From assembly GCF_002920575.1 (NCBI RefSeq), contig NZ_PQSQ01000001.1:62001-126000 (forward strand): DNA of 64,000 nucleotides, written 5' to 3'. The DNA comes from Streptomyces sp. Ru73 (GTDB taxonomy: Bacteria > Actinomycetota > Actinomycetes > Streptomycetales > Streptomycetaceae). Numbering within the stretch: the stretch's first letter is position 1; every line of letters starts with the position of its first letter. The translations under genes were made by a program, and so were the position numbers. The notes under the pieces are model-generated. The model ran no database searches. It was not told the origin of the DNA and saw nothing but the letters and a program-made list of their open reading frames with translations. Below are positions 56,433 through 64,000 of the stretch, in pieces.

Positions 56433-56753
56433 GCCAGGCAGTCGCTGTCGGTTTCACCGCCGCAGGCTTGACTCGACCTATGGGTACATGTCCGTATCCA
56501 TAGGTTTCCCGTGAGCCCCGGAGCATTTGTTCCGGGGCTCACGGACGCCTTCGGCGGATATGTCTTCTCCCGTCAAGTGCGGGCTTTTCCGCCTGTGTTA
56601 CGGTCATGCTTCGGCATGCCCGAACGGCGGGCATTTTCATGCCTTATTGGTGCGCCATGTCGCGCGTGTCCCCTTGGGTCGCCTTTACGTTGTGCCGACC
56701 TTCGGCAGCGCGCCGGCGCCGAATGAGACAAAAGCAGTCGAGGGAAAAGTTCC
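56433..56753. other. Intergenic space between precursor and exporter genes
   Basis: Contains two stacked hairpins (56477-56504 and 56511-56542), then about 210 bases without a credible gene. That part should hold a separate or read-through-weak promoter for the exporter. CATGCTTCGGCATG and GAACGGCGGGCATTTTCATGCC near 56607-56642 can form small stem-loops. Confidence 0.6.
56477..56542 (+). terminator. Two hairpins after the precursor gene
   Basis: CCTATGG/CCATAGG (56477-56483 with 56498-56504, followed by TTTCCC) and the strong GTGAGCCCCGGA/TCCGGGGCTCAC (56511-56522 with 56531-56542). Together they should end most transcripts after the precursor, so the peptide can be made in excess over its exporter. 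Confidence 0.75.
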
Positions 56754-57557
56754 GTGCAGTTCCGGCAAAAGGCGCTGGCCAAGCTCCAGTCGCCTGAAGA
56801 GCTCGACCTGCCCGTGCGCTACGCCCGGCCGCAGGGCGGCCTCGTCCTCGCCGTCACCGTCGTCGTGATGGCAGCCGCCGCCTTCTGGGCGTTCACCGGG
56901 TCCGTGTCCTCCAAGCTGACCGCACCCGGCATCCTCACCCACCCCCAGGGCAGCTACGTCCTGCAGAGCCCGGTCGCGGGCCAGGTCACCCAGGTCTTCG
57001 CCAAGGAAGGCCAGACGCTCCGCGCCGGGGCCCCGGTCCTCAAGGTCCGCACCGCGCAGGGCGACCGCGCCGTACGCGCCGTCGCCCCCGGCCGCGTCAC
57101 CAGCCTGGTCGGCAAGATCGGCTCGGTGGTCACCGTCGGCGCCGACGTCGCGAGCGTCGAACGCGTCAGCAGCACCCGTGAGCCGCTGGTGGCCATGGCG
57201 TACGTGCCCAGCCGCAGCGCCGCCACCGTTCCCGTCGGCGCCACCGTCGACCTCACCGTCCAGTCCGTGCCCACACAGCAGTACGGCGTGCTGCGCGGCA
57301 AGGTGAAGGCGGTCGGCCGGGCACCGCAGAACAGCCGGCAGATCGCCGCCTTCCTCGGCGACCGCGAACTCGGCAAGCAGTTCACCGCAGACGGCCAGCC
57401 CGTCGCCGTCCTGGTCCAGCTGGACCGCGCGGACACCAAGTCCGGCTACAAGTGGTCCACCGCCGGCGGCCCGCCGAACGCCATCGGCTCCATGACACCC
57501 GTCACCGGTGCGATCCACCTCACCGCGCAGCGCCCGATCGATTGGCTCCTCCCGTGA
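56754..57557 (+). CDS. HlyD-like membrane fusion protein of the NHLM exporter
   Basis: 267 residues from GTG 56754 behind GAGGGAAAAG. A cytoplasmic start of ~30 residues, one membrane helix (GGLVLAVTVVVMAAAAFWAF), then a biotinyl-lipoyl-like/beta-barrel outer part (QSPVAGQVTQVFAKEGQTLR, PGRVTSLVGKIGSVVTVGAD). There is no long coiled-coil hairpin, as expected for a Gram-positive adaptor. Corresponds to the NHLM bacteriocin system secretion protein. Overlaps the peptidase-transporter gene by 4 bases (GTGA). Confidence 0.85.
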   Translation: MQFRQKALAKLQSPEELDLPVRYARPQGGLVLAVTVVVMAAAAFWAFTGSVSSKLTAPGILTHPQGSYVLQSPVAGQVTQVFAKEGQTLRAGAPVLKVRTAQGDRAVRAVAPGRVTSLVGKIGSVVTVGADVASVERVSSTREPLVAMAYVPSRSAATVPVGATVDLTVQSVPTQQYGVLRGKVKAVGRAPQNSRQIAAFLGDRELGKQFTADGQPVAVLVQLDRADTKSGYKWSTAGGPPNAIGSMTPVTGAIHLTAQRPIDWLLP

Positions 57558-59833
57558 CCGCGCAGCCCGAAGCACCGGCACCGCCCCCGCTGCCGCCCGG
57601 CGGCCGCGGCCGGCACCGCCCGAACGCCAAGCCCGCCCGGCGCCGCGCCGACCGCTCGGGGCCCGGACCCGCCAAGGGCACGGGCCGCACCGTGCGCACC
57701 CCCACCGTCCTCCAGATGGAGGCCGTGGAGTGCGGCGCCGCCTCGCTCGCGATGGTCCTCGGCCACTACGGCCGGCACGTCCCGCTGGAGGAGCTGCGCA
57801 TCGCCTGCGGCGTCTCCCGCGACGGCTCCCGCGCCTCCAACCTCCTCAAGGCGGCCCGGTCCTACGGCCTGAAGGCCAAGGGCATGCAGATGGAGCCCGC
57901 GGCGCTCGCCGAGGTCAGGGCCCCGGCCATCCTCTTCTGGGAGTTCAACCACTACGTCGTCTTCGACGGCATGGGCCGCCGCTTCGGCCGCCGGGGCGCG
58001 TTCATCAATGACCCCGACCGGGGCCGCCGCTTCGTGCCCGCCGAGGACTTCGACACCAGCTTCACCGGCGTCGTGCTGACCTTCGAGCCGGGCGAGGACT
58101 TCCGCAAGGGCGGCCGCAAGCCGGGCGTGCTCGGCGCCCTGCCGCCCCGGCTGCGCGGCACCTCCGGCACCATGCTCGCCGCCGTCCTCGCCAGCTTCCT
58201 GCTGGTCGTGGTCGGTGCGACGGTGCCCGCGCTGAGCCGCACGTACATCGACATGTTCCTGATCGGCGACCAGACGTCGCTGCTCGGGGTGCTCTTCGCG
58301 TCGATGGGCACCACGCTCGTGCTCACCGCCGCGCTCACCGCGCTGCAACAGGCGAACCTGCTGCGCGGCCGCATCATCTCCTCCACTCTGAGCAGCGCCC
58401 GCTTCCTGCGCCACCTGCTCAGGCTGCCGGTCACCTTTTTCGCCCAGCGCAACCCGGCCGACCTCGTCCAGCGCCTGCAGACCAACGACACCGTCGCCGA
58501 GACCCTGGCCCGCGACCTCGCGTCGGCGGCCGTGGACGCGGTCGTCGTCATCCTCTACGCGTTCCTGCTGTGGTCCTACGACCCGCAGCTCACCCTCATC
58601 GGTGTGGCCGTGGCGCTGCTCAACGTCGCCGCGATGCGCATCGTCGTACGGCTGCGCGCCACCGGCACGCAGAAGCTGCGCGCCGACACCGCCCGGCTCA
58701 CCAACACCTCCTACAGCGGTCTCCAGCTCATCGAGACCATGAAGGCCACCGGCGGCGAGAACGGCTACTTCCGCCGCTGGGCCGGGCAGCACGCCACCAC
58801 CCTGGACGGGCAGCAGCGCCTCGGCGTGCCCACCGCCTGGCTCGCCGTCGTCGCGCCCACCCTCGCCGCCCTCAACAGCGCCTGCATCCTGCTCATCGGC
58901 GGGCTGCGCGCCGTCGAGGGCCACATGTCGGTGGGTCTGCTCGTCGCCTTCCAGGCGCTGGTCACCAACTTCACCCAGCCCATCACCCGGCTCAACGGCA
59001 TGGCGGGCCGCATCCAGGACTTCGCCGCCGACGTGGCCCGGCTGAAGGACGTCGAGTCCTTCCCCGTCGACTCCCTCTACACCCGGCCCGAGCCGGTCGC
59101 CAGCACCCGGCGGCTCAAGGGCCACGTGGAGCTGAGCGGCATCACCTTCGGCTACAGCCCGCTGGACAAGCCGCTGCTCACCGACTTCTCGCTCACCGTC
59201 GGGCCCGGGCAGCAGGTCGCCCTGGTCGGCGGCTCCGGCAGCGGCAAGTCCACCGTCTCCCGGCTGATCTCCGGCCTGTACCGCCCCTGGGAGGGCACCA
59301 TCCGCATCGACGGGCAGCGGCTGGAGGACATCTCCCGCGGCGCGCTGGCCTCCTCGGTCTCCTTCGTCGACCAGGACGTCTTCCTCTTCGAGGGCACCGT
59401 CCGCGACAACGTCGCGCTCTGGGACCCCTCGATCCCCGACGAGGCCGTCATCGAGGCCCTGAAGAACGCCGCCGCTCACGACGTGGTCGCCCGCCGCCCC
59501 GGCGGCATCCACAGCCGCGTCGAGCAGGACGGCCGCAACTTCTCCGGCGGCCAGCGGCAGCGCCTGGAGATCGCCCGCGCCCTGGTCCGGCGCCCCTCCA
59601 TCCTCGTCCTGGACGAGGTCACCAGCGCCCTGGACGCGGAGACCGAACAGCTCATCATGGACAACCTGCGGCGCCTGGGCTGTGCCTGCGTCGTCATCGC
59701 GCACCGCCTGAGCACCGTGCGCGACAGCGACGAGATCGTGGTCCTGGACCACGGCACGGTCGTCGAGCGCGGGCGGCACGAGGAGCTGGTCGCCGCCGGC
59801 GGCGCCTACGCAGAGCTGGTCAAGGAGTCCTGA
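57554..59833 (+). CDS. NHLM peptidase-containing ABC transporter (C39-TMD-NBD)
   Basis: 759 residues from GTG 57554. A Pro/Arg-rich start of ~45 residues precedes the C39 peptidase: C60 in MEAVECGAASLAMVLGHYG, H133 in FNHYVVFDG and D153 in INDPDRG form the catalytic set. Membrane helices occupy ~205-470. NBD: Walker A GGSGSGKST (559-567), signature FSGGQRQR, Walker B ILVLDEVTSAL (683-693), H-loop IAHRLSTV. It would cut the precursor after Gly-Gly and export the core. The intact peptidase fits the ELDNIAGG leader encoded upstream. Confidence 0.93.
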   Translation: MTAQPEAPAPPPLPPGGRGRHRPNAKPARRRADRSGPGPAKGTGRTVRTPTVLQMEAVECGAASLAMVLGHYGRHVPLEELRIACGVSRDGSRASNLLKAARSYGLKAKGMQMEPAALAEVRAPAILFWEFNHYVVFDGMGRRFGRRGAFINDPDRGRRFVPAEDFDTSFTGVVLTFEPGEDFRKGGRKPGVLGALPPRLRGTSGTMLAAVLASFLLVVVGATVPALSRTYIDMFLIGDQTSLLGVLFASMGTTLVLTAALTALQQANLLRGRIISSTLSSARFLRHLLRLPVTFFAQRNPADLVQRLQTNDTVAETLARDLASAAVDAVVVILYAFLLWSYDPQLTLIGVAVALLNVAAMRIVVRLRATGTQKLRADTARLTNTSYSGLQLIETMKATGGENGYFRRWAGQHATTLDGQQRLGVPTAWLAVVAPTLAALNSACILLIGGLRAVEGHMSVGLLVAFQALVTNFTQPITRLNGMAGRIQDFAADVARLKDVESFPVDSLYTRPEPVASTRRLKGHVELSGITFGYSPLDKPLLTDFSLTVGPGQQVALVGGSGSGKSTVSRLISGLYRPWEGTIRIDGQRLEDISRGALASSVSFVDQDVFLFEGTVRDNVALWDPSIPDEAVIEALKNAAAHDVVARRPGGIHSRVEQDGRNFSGGQRQRLEIARALVRRPSILVLDEVTSALDAETEQLIMDNLRRLGCACVVIAHRLSTVRDSDEIVVLDHGTVVERGRHEELVAAGGAYAELVKES

Positions 59834-59834
59834 G

Positions 59835-62732
59835 GTGACGACCCCTCATCCCGCGGCCGCCGGTACGGCCGCCGACGACAGCGTGCTGCACGCCCTCGGC
59901 GGGCTCGGCACCGAGGCCGACCTCACCGGCCTGCGCAACCTCCCGCTCGAAGGCCCGCACGTCCTGTGGCTGGTCACCGCCGGGGCCATGGACCTCTTCG
60001 CGGTCGACGCCGCCCAGGAGGGCCACTGGTACTTCCTCGGCCGGCTCGCCCCCGGCACCCTGCTCCTCGGCCCCGTCGAGGGCCCGCAGCACACCCTCGT
60101 CGGCCGGCCCCTGCAGGGCTGCGCCGTCCGCCGCATCCAGCTGCGCGAGCTGTTCCGGCCCGAGTACGGCGGCTACGCGGAGTACGACGCGTACGGCCGG
60201 TACGTCGGGCAGGCCCCGTACCCGGGCGACCCCGCGTACGACGGCACGCTCAGCCCGCTGGAGGACGCCTTCGCACGCGGCGTCGGACGCAGCCAGCGGG
60301 TGCTGTTCGAGGCGCCCCTCGACGGCGAGTACGAGACCCCCGGGGCGGACACCGCGCCCGACCCGCAGGGCACCGCCGACGAGAACATCCTCTGGATGCC
60401 CGTCGAGCCCGGCAGCCTCCAGTACGGCGCCCACTACAGCGCCGAGGCCGCCGCCGACCTGCTCATCGACGGCACGATGTGGCAGCGGATGGTCGACCAG
60501 CAGTACCGGCTGCTGTCCGCCCTCGACCGCTGGATCGAGCGGCTGGAGCGTGCCCACGAGGACCGCACGGCGGCCGGCATCAAGGCGGGCGAGGCGGCCC
60601 GCTCCCAGGCCGACCGGACCCTCATCTCCTCCATCGGCACGCGGGGCCGCGGAGGCGAACGGACCGGCGCGGCCGACGACGCCACGCTCGCCGTCTGCCG
60701 CCGGGTCGCCGACGCCGCCGGCATCGCGCTCACCTCGCCCAAGGAGGGCGGCACGGCGGACGACCGGCTCAGCCCGGTCGAGCGGATCGCCGTCAGCTCC
60801 CGCATCCGTACCCGCGTCGTCAAGCTCGACGGCCGGTGGTGGCGCGAGAACAGTGGCCCGCTGGTCGGTCACCGCACCGAGAGCGGCGATCCCGTCGCGC
60901 TGCTGTGGCGCCGCGGCCGCTACGAAGCGGTCGACGCCGACGGCACCCGCACCCGTCTCGGACCCGAGACCGCCGCCGAGCTGGAACCGCGCGGCGTCAT
61001 GCTCTACCCGCCGCTGCCCGACCGCCCCATGGGCGCCCTGCGGCTGGTCCGCTTCAGCATGCGCGGCACCCGCCTGGACCTGCGCAACCTCGCCATCGGC
61101 GGGCTGGTCGCCGTGGTGCTGGGCGCGCTGGTGCCCATCGCCACCGGCAAGGTGCTGGGCGAGTACGTGCCCAACGCCGAGCGCGGCCTCATCGTCCAGA
61201 CGGCCGTCGCGCTGATCGTCACCAGCGTGGTCTCCGCCGTCTTCATGCTGCTGGAGAACACCTCCATCCTGCGCGTCGAGGGACGCATCGAGTCCACCCT
61301 GCAGCCGGCCGTCTGGGACCGGCTGCTGCGGCTGCCCACCCGGTTCTTCAGCGCGCGCTCCACCGGCGAGCTGGCCAGCGCCGCGATGGGCATCAGCGGC
61401 ATCCGCCGCATCCTGTCCGGCATCGGCTCGATCGCCGTGCAGGCCAGCACGGTCGGCAGCATGAACCTGGTGCTGCTGCTGGTCTACAGCCCGAAGCTGG
61501 CCGTCGTCGCGATCGCCATGCTGGTCTGCATCGCGGCGGTCTTCCTGCTCCTCGGCCTGTGGCAGCTGCGCTACCAGCGCCGCCTCATCGAGCTGACCAA
61601 CAAGCTCAACAACCAGGCGTTCCAGACCCTGCGCGGACTGCCGAAGCTGCGCGTCGCGGCCGCCGAGTCCTTCGCGTACAGCGCGTGGGCCGGGGAGTTC
61701 GCGCGCAGCCGGGAGCTCCAGCAGAAGGTCGGCCGGATCAAGAACCTCACCACCGTGCTCAACGCGATCTATCTGCCGCTGTGCACCCTGGTGATGTTCA
61801 TGCTGCTCGCGGGCCCGGCCCGCGGCGTGCTCTCCGCCGGCGCGTTCCTCACCTTCAACACCGCCGTGACCATGATGCTGTCCGCGGTGACCCAGCTGAC
61901 CGGCGCGTTCCTGCAGGCCGCCGCGGTGCTCCCGATGTTCGAGCAGATCAAGCCGGTGCTCGACGAGCGGCCCGAGGTGCGCGGCGGCTCCACCCAGCCC
62001 GGCGTCCTCACCGGCGCGCTGGAGGCCCGCGGCCTGTCCTTCCGGTACTCCGACGACGGGCCGCTGGTCCTGGACGACGTGTCCTTCCAGGTGCGGCCCG
62101 GTGAGTTCGTCGCCGTGGTCGGCGCGAGCGGCTGCGGCAAGTCCACCCTGCTGCGTCTCCTCATCGGCTTCGACCGGCCGGCCGCCGGCAGCGTCCTGTA
62201 CGACGGCCAGGACCTGGCGGCGCTGGACCAGGCGGCGGTGCGCCGGCAGTGCGGCGTGGTGCTGCAGAACGCCCAGCCCTTCAACGGCTCCATCCTGGAC
62301 TGCATCTGCGGCGCCGAGATGTTCACGCAGGAGGAGGCGTGGGCGGCCGCGGAGATGGCGGGCCTGGCCGAGGACATCAAGCGGATGCCGATGGGCATGC
62401 ACACCATGCTCTCCGACGGCGGCGGTTCGATCTCCGGCGGCCAGCGGCAGCGGCTGATGATCGCGCAGGCGCTGATCCGGCGGCCGCGCATCCTCTTCTT
62501 CGACGAGGCCACCAGCGCGCTGGACAACGAGACCCAGCGGGTGGTCACCGAGAGCACCCGCAAGCTGAACGCCACCCGCGTCGTCATCGCCCACCGGCTC
62601 TCCACGATCATGGACGCCGACCGGGTGATCGTCATGGCGGACGGCCGGGTCGCCCAGCAGGGCACCCCCGCCGACCTGCTCGCCGACACCGGCGGCCTCT
62701 TCCACGAGCTGGTCCGCCGGCAGATCAGCTGA
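59835..62732 (+). CDS. NHLM ABC transporter with long N-terminal regulatory region
   Basis: 965 residues from GTG 59835, one base after the previous stop. The first ~110 residues form a cyclic-nucleotide-binding-like beta domain (LVTAGAMDLFAVDAAQEGHW). A Tyr-rich insert follows (YGGYAEYDAYGRYVGQAPYP), then helices and a degenerate peptidase-like domain (DPVALLWRRGRYEAVDADGT) without catalytic Cys. Membrane domain ~400-690; NBD: Walker A GASGCGKST (~762-770), signature ISGGQRQR, Walker B ILFFDEATSAL. It pairs with the C39 transporter as the second half of the NHLM exporter, probably as heterodimer or energising partner. Confidence 0.9.
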   Translation: MTTPHPAAAGTAADDSVLHALGGLGTEADLTGLRNLPLEGPHVLWLVTAGAMDLFAVDAAQEGHWYFLGRLAPGTLLLGPVEGPQHTLVGRPLQGCAVRRIQLRELFRPEYGGYAEYDAYGRYVGQAPYPGDPAYDGTLSPLEDAFARGVGRSQRVLFEAPLDGEYETPGADTAPDPQGTADENILWMPVEPGSLQYGAHYSAEAAADLLIDGTMWQRMVDQQYRLLSALDRWIERLERAHEDRTAAGIKAGEAARSQADRTLISSIGTRGRGGERTGAADDATLAVCRRVADAAGIALTSPKEGGTADDRLSPVERIAVSSRIRTRVVKLDGRWWRENSGPLVGHRTESGDPVALLWRRGRYEAVDADGTRTRLGPETAAELEPRGVMLYPPLPDRPMGALRLVRFSMRGTRLDLRNLAIGGLVAVVLGALVPIATGKVLGEYVPNAERGLIVQTAVALIVTSVVSAVFMLLENTSILRVEGRIESTLQPAVWDRLLRLPTRFFSARSTGELASAAMGISGIRRILSGIGSIAVQASTVGSMNLVLLLVYSPKLAVVAIAMLVCIAAVFLLLGLWQLRYQRRLIELTNKLNNQAFQTLRGLPKLRVAAAESFAYSAWAGEFARSRELQQKVGRIKNLTTVLNAIYLPLCTLVMFMLLAGPARGVLSAGAFLTFNTAVTMMLSAVTQLTGAFLQAAAVLPMFEQIKPVLDERPEVRGGSTQPGVLTGALEARGLSFRYSDDGPLVLDDVSFQVRPGEFVAVVGASGCGKSTLLRLLIGFDRPAAGSVLYDGQDLAALDQAAVRRQCGVVLQNAQPFNGSILDCICGAEMFTQEEAWAAAEMAGLAEDIKRMPMGMHTMLSDGGGSISGGQRQRLMIAQALIRRPRILFFDEATSALDNETQRVVTESTRKLNATRVVIAHRLSTIMDADRVIVMADGRVAQQGTPADLLADTGGLFHELVRRQIS

Positions 62733-62821
62733 CCGCCCGCCGGCCGGGTCCCCGGGGGCGCGGCCGGCCCGCAGTGTGGAACGTCACGGTCCGCCCGGCC
62801 GTCCGCACGTAAGAATGCCGT

Positions 62822-63502
62822 GTGCTCCAGCAACTGTTCACGCCCACCGTCCAGCACACGCTCGACCTCATCGGCATCTTCGTCTTCGCGATCTCCGGCG
62901 CGCTGCTCGCCGTGCGCAAGAACTTCGACATCTTCGGCATCGCCGTGCTCGCCGAGGTGACCGCGCTGGGCGGCGGGCTGTTCCGCGACCTGATCATCGG
63001 GGCCGTGCCGCCGGCCGCCTTCACCGACCTCGGCTACTTCGTCACCCCGCTGATCGCTGCGGTCCTCGTCTTCTTCCTCCACCCGCAGGTCCAGCGGATC
63101 CAGACCGGCGTGAACGTCTTCGACGCGGCCGGGCTCGGCCTCTTCTGCGTCGCCGGCACCACCAAGGCGTACGAGTACGGGCTGGGCCTCACCGCCTCCG
63201 CCACCCTGGGCATGGCCACCGCGGTCGGCGGCGGCGTCATGCGGGACATCGTCGCGAACGAGGTGCCCTCGCTGGTCCGCTGGGACCGTGACCTCTACGC
63301 CGTGCCCGCCATCGTCGGCGCGGCCATCGTCGCGCTCTGCATCCGCTTCCAGACCCTCAACCCCGGCACCAGCGCGGCGGCGGCCCTCGTCGCCTTCGCC
63401 GTCCGGCTGCTCGCCCTGCGCTACCACTGGCGCGCCCCCCGCGCCTGGAACCGCCGCTCCACGGCGGTCGAGGTGGACGAGACCCAAGGAGCCCGCTCAT
63501 GA
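62822..63502 (+). CDS. UPF0126/TRIC-type cation channel family protein
   Basis: 226 residues from GTG 62822, seven helices in two similar halves: DLIGIFVFAISGALLAVRKN, LAEVTALGGGLFRDLIIGAV and, repeated, VFDAAGLGLFCVAGTTKAYE, GMATAVGGGVMRDIVANEVP. The paired GGGxxRD motifs define the family, whose structures resemble trimeric intracellular cation channels; potassium passage is shown for relatives. The C terminus is charged. The 3' end overlaps the methyltransferase start (ATGA). Confidence 0.9.
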   Translation: MLQQLFTPTVQHTLDLIGIFVFAISGALLAVRKNFDIFGIAVLAEVTALGGGLFRDLIIGAVPPAAFTDLGYFVTPLIAAVLVFFLHPQVQRIQTGVNVFDAAGLGLFCVAGTTKAYEYGLGLTASATLGMATAVGGGVMRDIVANEVPSLVRWDRDLYAVPAIVGAAIVALCIRFQTLNPGTSAAAALVAFAVRLLALRYHWRAPRAWNRRSTAVEVDETQGARS

Positions 63503-64000
63503 CCGACGACAGCCCCGGCCTGGCCGCCGCACAGCACGCGCACTGGCAGCGCACCTACGACGCGCATCCGGAGATGTACGGGCAGGAGCCCTCAGCGCCC
63601 GCGCGGCACGCCGCGGCCGTCTTCCGCGCCGCCGGGGCCCGCGACGTGCTGGAGCTGGGCGCCGGGCACGGCCGGGACGCGCTGTACTTCGCGCGGGAGG
63701 GCTTCACCGTGCGGGCCACCGACTTCTCCGCGACCGGGCTGGAGCAGCTGCGGGCCGCCGCCGGAGAGCAGGGCGTGGCGGACCGGGTGACCACCGCCGT
63801 GCACGACGTGCGCGAGCCGCTGCCGCAGCCGGACGGCTCGGCCGACGCGGTCTTCGCGCACATGCTGCTGTGCATGGCCCTGTCCACCGAGGAGATCAAG
63901 GCGCTGGCCGCCGAGGTGCGGCGGGTGCTGCGGCCCGGCGGCGTCTTCGTGTACACCGTCCGGCACACCGGTGACGCGCACTACGGTGCCGGCACCGCAC
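63499..64000 (+). CDS. Class I SAM-dependent methyltransferase (partial, runs off the window)
   Basis: At least 167 residues from ATG 63499. SAM motif I is VLELGAGHGRDALYFA; motif II VRATDFSATGLEQL; the later DVREPLPQPDGSADAVFAHM and RRVLRPGGVFVYTVRHTG are typical of small-molecule methyltransferases of the Methyltransf_11 type. The 3' end lies beyond the window. Translationally coupled to the channel gene. Substrate unknown; the pairing HWQRTYDAHPEMYGQEPS at the start resembles tellurite/thiol methyltransferase-like proteins. Confidence 0.85.
   Translation, partial: MTDDSPGLAAAQHAHWQRTYDAHPEMYGQEPSAPARHAAAVFRAAGARDVLELGAGHGRDALYFAREGFTVRATDFSATGLEQLRAAAGEQGVADRVTTAVHDVREPLPQPDGSADAVFAHMLLCMALSTEEIKALAAEVRRVLRPGGVFVYTVRHTGDAHYGAGTA

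Overview
The window is Streptomyces chromosome. GC content is very high with strong third-position bias, GTG starts are frequent, stop/start overlaps (ATGA, GTGA, TGATG) are everywhere, and the gene set is typically actinobacterial (CtaF, Rv2629-like protein, NHLM export, DUF3618/DUF4235/holin-X, SpoIIE phosphatases). The first ~8.6 kb differs: codon use is visibly less GC-extreme, and the block ends beside an excisionase-like gene and a truncated NUDIX gene. It reads as an acquired defence island.

Region 1 (1-8.6 kb): a minus-strand pPIWI-RE defence module. A PD-(D/E)xK nuclease with a zinc ribbon, a DinG/XPD-type Fe-S helicase and a pPIWI-RE protein are coupled by 1-4 base overlaps. One uncertain small ORF and a small membrane protein follow. 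An AlpA/excisionase-like HTH gene, phased CAGCACG repeats and a 13-bp inverted repeat lie at the chromosomal junction. No integrase is present.

Region 2 (8.9-14.7 kb): purine catabolism, with a guanine deaminase and the xdhABC xanthine dehydrogenase operon. The xdh leader appears to hold a 25-residue leader peptide whose stop codon lies inside an intrinsic-terminator-like hairpin.

Region 3 (15.2-30.7 kb): housekeeping and envelope genes. These are an aldo/keto reductase, a YihY membrane protein with holin-X/DUF3618/DUF4235, an SNase-like protein, UppP, a CrcB pair, flotillin with NfeD, a SpoIIE phosphatase, a UbiD decarboxylase divergent from a MarR regulator around a 23-bp palindrome, and a Tat-exported phospholipase C.

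Region 4 (30.9-45 kb): a stand-alone ctaD-ctaF pair facing an orphan cytochrome b, then a stress-type island (SigB-family sigma factor, haem-oxygenase-like diiron protein, HemK-like methyltransferase, CDGSH protein, large catalase, Rv2629-like protein, SDR, F420-type oxidoreductase, STAS protein).

Region 5 (45-55.7 kb): a lipoprotein polysaccharide deacetylase divergent from a DUF4015 glycoside hydrolase; a cobalamin riboswitch driving a BtuCDF-type importer; and a nucleoside hydrolase, MFS transporter and LacI regulator set.

Region 6 (55.7-62.7 kb): an NHLM-type peptide export locus. A 72-residue precursor has a double-glycine leader and a core with no Cys, Ser, aromatic or basic residue. 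It is followed by a terminator, an HlyD-like protein, a C39-peptidase ABC transporter and a second NHLM ABC transporter. No modification enzyme is present.

The window closes with a UPF0126/TRIC-type channel and a methyltransferase that runs off the end. The most notable systems are the pPIWI-RE island, the export locus with its cysteine-free peptide, and the apparent leader-peptide attenuator of xdhABC.
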